Shown here: in pieces, positions 61,373-64,000 of the stretch
Numbering within the stretch: position 1 is the stretch's first letter
How the letters are laid out: the number at the start of each line of letters is the position of its first letter
Source of the DNA: Actinopolyspora erythraea
Lineage (GTDB): Bacteria > Actinomycetota > Actinomycetes > Mycobacteriales > Pseudonocardiaceae
NCBI RefSeq assembly: GCF_002263515.1
Contig: NZ_CP022752.1
Location: 4,836,001 to 4,900,000, forward strand
Length of the DNA: 64,000 bases
Direction of reading: 5' to 3'
Translations under genes and position numbers: made by a program
Notes under the pieces: generated by a model
What the model saw: the letters and a program-made list of their open reading frames with translations, nothing else
What the model was told of the DNA's origin: nothing
The model's database searches: none

Positions 61373-64000
61373 GCTCCAACGGCCCGTCCCGGTCCACCGG
61401 CGATTCGAGCGCTGGGCGGCCGCCGATCCGGGCCGCACCGCCATCACCGACGCGGCGGTGTCGCTTTCCTACGGGGAGCTGGATCGCCGGGCCAACCGGA
61501 TCGCCCACCGGCTGCTGGCCAGCGGCGCGGCCGACGGCGGCCCGATCGGTGTGGCGGCGGACCGGGGAATCGGGCTCGTCACCGCGTTGCTGGGCGTACT
61601 CAAAACGGGCAGTGGTTACGTGCCGCTGGATCCCGCGCATCCCCGCGAGCGGCTGCGCCACATCGGTTCCGAGTGCCGACTGCGACTCGTCCTCGGGGAG
61701 AACCACCACCGCGGTCTCGCGGCGGATACCGGTGCTCGTTTCCTCGACCTCGACGACGCCGCCAACAGCGAGGCGCCCGAGCGAGCCCCGGACATCACCC
61801 CCGATCCCGACTCCGCCATGTACGTCATCCACACCTCCGGATCCACCGGAGCGCCCAAGGGTGTCGTCGTGACGCACGCCAACGTGGCGCGCCTGTTCTC
61901 CGCCACGCGGGACAGCCTGCGGATCGCCGAGACGGACGTGTGGAGCGCCTTCCACTCCTACGCGTTCGACTTCTCCGTGTGGGAGACGTGGGGAGCGCTC
62001 GCCCACGGCGGGCGGCTGGTGACGGTGCCCTACGAGGTGAGCCGCGATCCGGAGACCTTCTGGGAACTCCTGCGGCGTGAGCGGGTGACGGTGCTCAACC
62101 AGACACCCTCCGCTTTCCTGCGGTTGCTGGCGGCGGCCCGCCGATCCGGCTTCCCGGCGACCTCGCTGCGGCTGGTGGTGTTCGGTGGGGAGGAGCTGCG
62201 CCCTCCGACGCTGCGCCCCTGGCTGGAGGGGTACCCGGACCACGCGCCGGAGCTGGTCAACATGTACGGCATCACCGAGACCACCGTGCACGTGACGCTG
62301 CGGCGAGTACGCGAGGCGGACGTGGCCAGCCCGGACAGCCCGATCGGCACCCCGCTCGACGATCTGGAACTGCACCTGCTCGGCCCCGATCTCGGTCCCG
62401 TCGGGCCCTCCGACACCGGTGAGTTGTACGTGGGTGGCGCCGGCCTGGCCCGGGGGTACCTGCGCCGCCCGGGGCTGACCGCCGAACGGTTCGTGCCGAA
62501 CCCCTACGGGCCACCGGGGAGCCGGCTGTACCGGACGGGCGACCTGGCCCGCAGACGGCAGGACGGCGAACTGGTCTTCCTGGGTCGCGCCGATCGACAG
62601 GTCCAGCTGCGCGGCTTCCGCATCGAGCCGGGCGAGGTAGAGGCCGCGCTGCGGAACCACTCCGAGGTGGACCAGGCCGCCGCAGTCGTCCGCGACGACG
62701 GCCACGGCGAGCCGATGCTGGTCGGCTACGTCGTTCCCTCGGACGGCACCGCTCCGGACCCGGCCGCGGTGCGAGCCCGGGTATCCGAGCTGCTGCCGCC
62801 GCAGCTGGTGCCGACGTGGATCGTCGCGCTGGACACGCTGCCGCTGACGGCCCAGGGCAAACTGGACGAGGAAGCGCTCCCCGCTCCCGAGGGCTCTCGC
62901 GGAGGGGGCCCCGCCGGCGTCGGCCGGGAGGATCGCCCCGACGAACTGCTCGCCAGCCTCGCCGCCGAGGTACTGGAACTGCCACGCCTCGACCCGGAGC
63001 AGAACTTCTTCGCCCGGGGCGGGGACTCCATCCGCGCGGTCCGGCTCGTGGCCCGCGCACGCGAGCTGGGTCTGTCCTTCACGGTCGCCGATCTCTACCG
63101 CGCGCCGGTCCTCCGGCAGCTCGCCGAGCGGGCGGTTCCGGCCGAGCAGGCGGCTCCGGCCGAAGAAACGGGGACAGCCGAGGAGACAGCGGCACCGTGG
63201 GAAACCGATTCCGGGGTGCGTCCGGCATCGCACGCGCAGCTCGGCATGCTCTACGAGTGCGAGCTGCACGACGACCCGACGCTGTACCGGGTGCTCGCCG
63301 CCGTACGACTGCGCGGCACCCCGCGACCGAACGAGCTGCGTGCGGCCCTCGACCACGTCTCGGCGCGCCACGAGGTGCTCAACAGTCACTTCGACCAGGC
63401 GGAGGACGGCCTACCCGTGCAGCGGATCCTCGCCGGAACCAGGATTCCGCTGTCGGTGTGGCCGAGCGGTTCACCGAAGGACGACGCCCTGACCGACGTG
63501 GTCGAACACTGGCGCCACCACTGGGCGGAACACGTCCGGGCCGATCACGCGCCACCCCTGCACTGCCACGTGCTGCCGCACGACGACGGCACCTACCACC
63601 TCGCCCTGGTCGTTCACCACGCGCTGCTGGACGGTTGGAGCATCGCCACGCTCGGCACCGAACTGCTGCACACCTACCGCGCGCACCTCGAAGGCTCCGA
63701 ACCTGCGCTGCCCGCGCCGGTGGGAACCGGCTGTCGGGAGCACGTCCGGGCTGAGCGACGGGCCAAGGAGGATCCCGGGTCCCGGTCCTTCTGGCGACGA
63801 CACCTGCGGCGGGTCGTCCCCGGCCCGCCACCGGGGCCGCCGCACACCGACGCCGGCGAGGAGGCCGGAACACCCCGGGTCACGCTCCCGTCCGGCACGA
63901 CGGAGGCCCTGCGGAGGACGGCCCGCGAACTGTCCGTACCCGTGAAGTCCCTGTACCTGGCGGCGCAGCTGTGGGCCCGCGCGGCCCTGACCGAGCACGC
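61365..64000 (+). CDS. NRPS, adenylation (Thr-type)-PCP-condensation, 3'-truncated by window edge
   Basis: 878 residues are visible, with no stop before the right edge. An A domain (about 1-500) has HTSGSTGAPKG, YGITETTVHV and YRTGDLARR. The pocket residues read by eye are D-F-W-N-V-G-M-V-H-K, the known threonine code pattern. PCP serine 555 is in RGGDSIRAV. A linker rich in AEE follows, then a condensation domain with the active-site HHALLDG at 751-757. As the assembly line starts with A, Thr may be its first unit. ATG 61365 overlaps the preceding gene. Confidence 0.92.
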   Translation, partial: MPELQRPVPVHRRFERWAAADPGRTAITDAAVSLSYGELDRRANRIAHRLLASGAADGGPIGVAADRGIGLVTALLGVLKTGSGYVPLDPAHPRERLRHIGSECRLRLVLGENHHRGLAADTGARFLDLDDAANSEAPERAPDITPDPDSAMYVIHTSGSTGAPKGVVVTHANVARLFSATRDSLRIAETDVWSAFHSYAFDFSVWETWGALAHGGRLVTVPYEVSRDPETFWELLRRERVTVLNQTPSAFLRLLAAARRSGFPATSLRLVVFGGEELRPPTLRPWLEGYPDHAPELVNMYGITETTVHVTLRRVREADVASPDSPIGTPLDDLELHLLGPDLGPVGPSDTGELYVGGAGLARGYLRRPGLTAERFVPNPYGPPGSRLYRTGDLARRRQDGELVFLGRADRQVQLRGFRIEPGEVEAALRNHSEVDQAAAVVRDDGHGEPMLVGYVVPSDGTAPDPAAVRARVSELLPPQLVPTWIVALDTLPLTAQGKLDEEALPAPEGSRGGGPAGVGREDRPDELLASLAAEVLELPRLDPEQNFFARGGDSIRAVRLVARARELGLSFTVADLYRAPVLRQLAERAVPAEQAAPAEETGTAEETAAPWETDSGVRPASHAQLGMLYECELHDDPTLYRVLAAVRLRGTPRPNELRAALDHVSARHEVLNSHFDQAEDGLPVQRILAGTRIPLSVWPSGSPKDDALTDVVEHWRHHWAEHVRADHAPPLHCHVLPHDDGTYHLALVVHHALLDGWSIATLGTELLHTYRAHLEGSEPALPAPVGTGCREHVRAERRAKEDPGSRSFWRRHLRRVVPGPPPGPPHTDAGEEAGTPRVTLPSGTTEALRRTARELSVPVKSLYLAAQLWARAALTEH

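Noticed and set aside
61317..63389. 690-residue minus-strand open frame
   Set aside because: Antisense to the threonine-type NRPS, whose motifs are intact on the plus strand.

Overview
The window is very G+C-rich and its genes are packed with strong third-position G/C bias, many GTG or TTG starts and many 4-base stop/start overlaps. An acyl-CoA carboxylase epsilon subunit, a MctP/DUF3311 pair and hybrid NRPS/PKS genes all point to an actinomycete. A Pseudonocardiales/Actinopolyspora-type genome is my inference, not shown by any marker gene. No rRNA, tRNA, CRISPR array, transposase or prophage gene was found.

Left third (1-21.5 kb), mostly catabolic and housekeeping. Phenylacetate genes come first: paaABCD (the last cut by the left edge) and paaZ on the minus strand, divergent from paaI-paaK-paaR. 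Two copies of one 22-bp operator lie in the divergent promoter. Two near-identical APC permeases in tandem follow, then a lipid kinase, a small CxxC protein, a PIG-L deacetylase, a flavoprotein dehydrogenase, an MctP/DUF3311 transporter, an M19 dipeptidase and a GNAT acetyltransferase. Six sites in this third, and none seen elsewhere, carry a ~100-bp nested-hairpin repeat whose stems differ between copies by paired changes.

Middle (21.8-37.4 kb), accessory. A frameshifted DUF5519 gene and a MarR regulator border a tightly coupled six-gene minus-strand operon: cupin, asparagine synthetase, PrpF-like isomerase, acyl-CoA-dehydrogenase-like monooxygenase, dihydroorotase-like amidohydrolase and flavin reductase. 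I know of no described pathway with this set. Next is a TetR regulator divergent from a plus-strand run: GlcG/HbpS-like protein, MFS exporter, 4-OT-like tautomerase, bicovalent-type berberine-bridge oxidase, DsbA-like protein and aromatic-hydroxylase-type flavin monooxygenase.

37.4-52 kb, minus strand. The core is an AvrD-family protein overlapping a KAS III, followed by a lone ACP, HAD phosphatase, MDR reductase and acyl-CoA carboxylase beta and epsilon subunits, with an EmrB-type exporter upstream. By analogy with A-factor (AfsA) and syringolide (AvrD) chemistry this looks like a complete small-molecule butenolide/syringolide-type pathway. Two NadR-like P-loop kinases, a luciferase-like monooxygenase, a Gfo/Idh/MocA dehydrogenase and an XRE regulator with a metallo-beta-lactamase hydrolase lie just upstream.

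Right end (52-64 kb). A roughly 1.1-kb gene-free, partly A+T-rich stretch and a perfect terminator hairpin precede a PutP-type symporter. Then an A-PCP protein overlaps a KS-AT-ACP-TE protein on the minus strand. Divergent from them, an unrecognised 238-residue protein overlaps an NRPS whose A domain carries a threonine-type code and which runs off the window.
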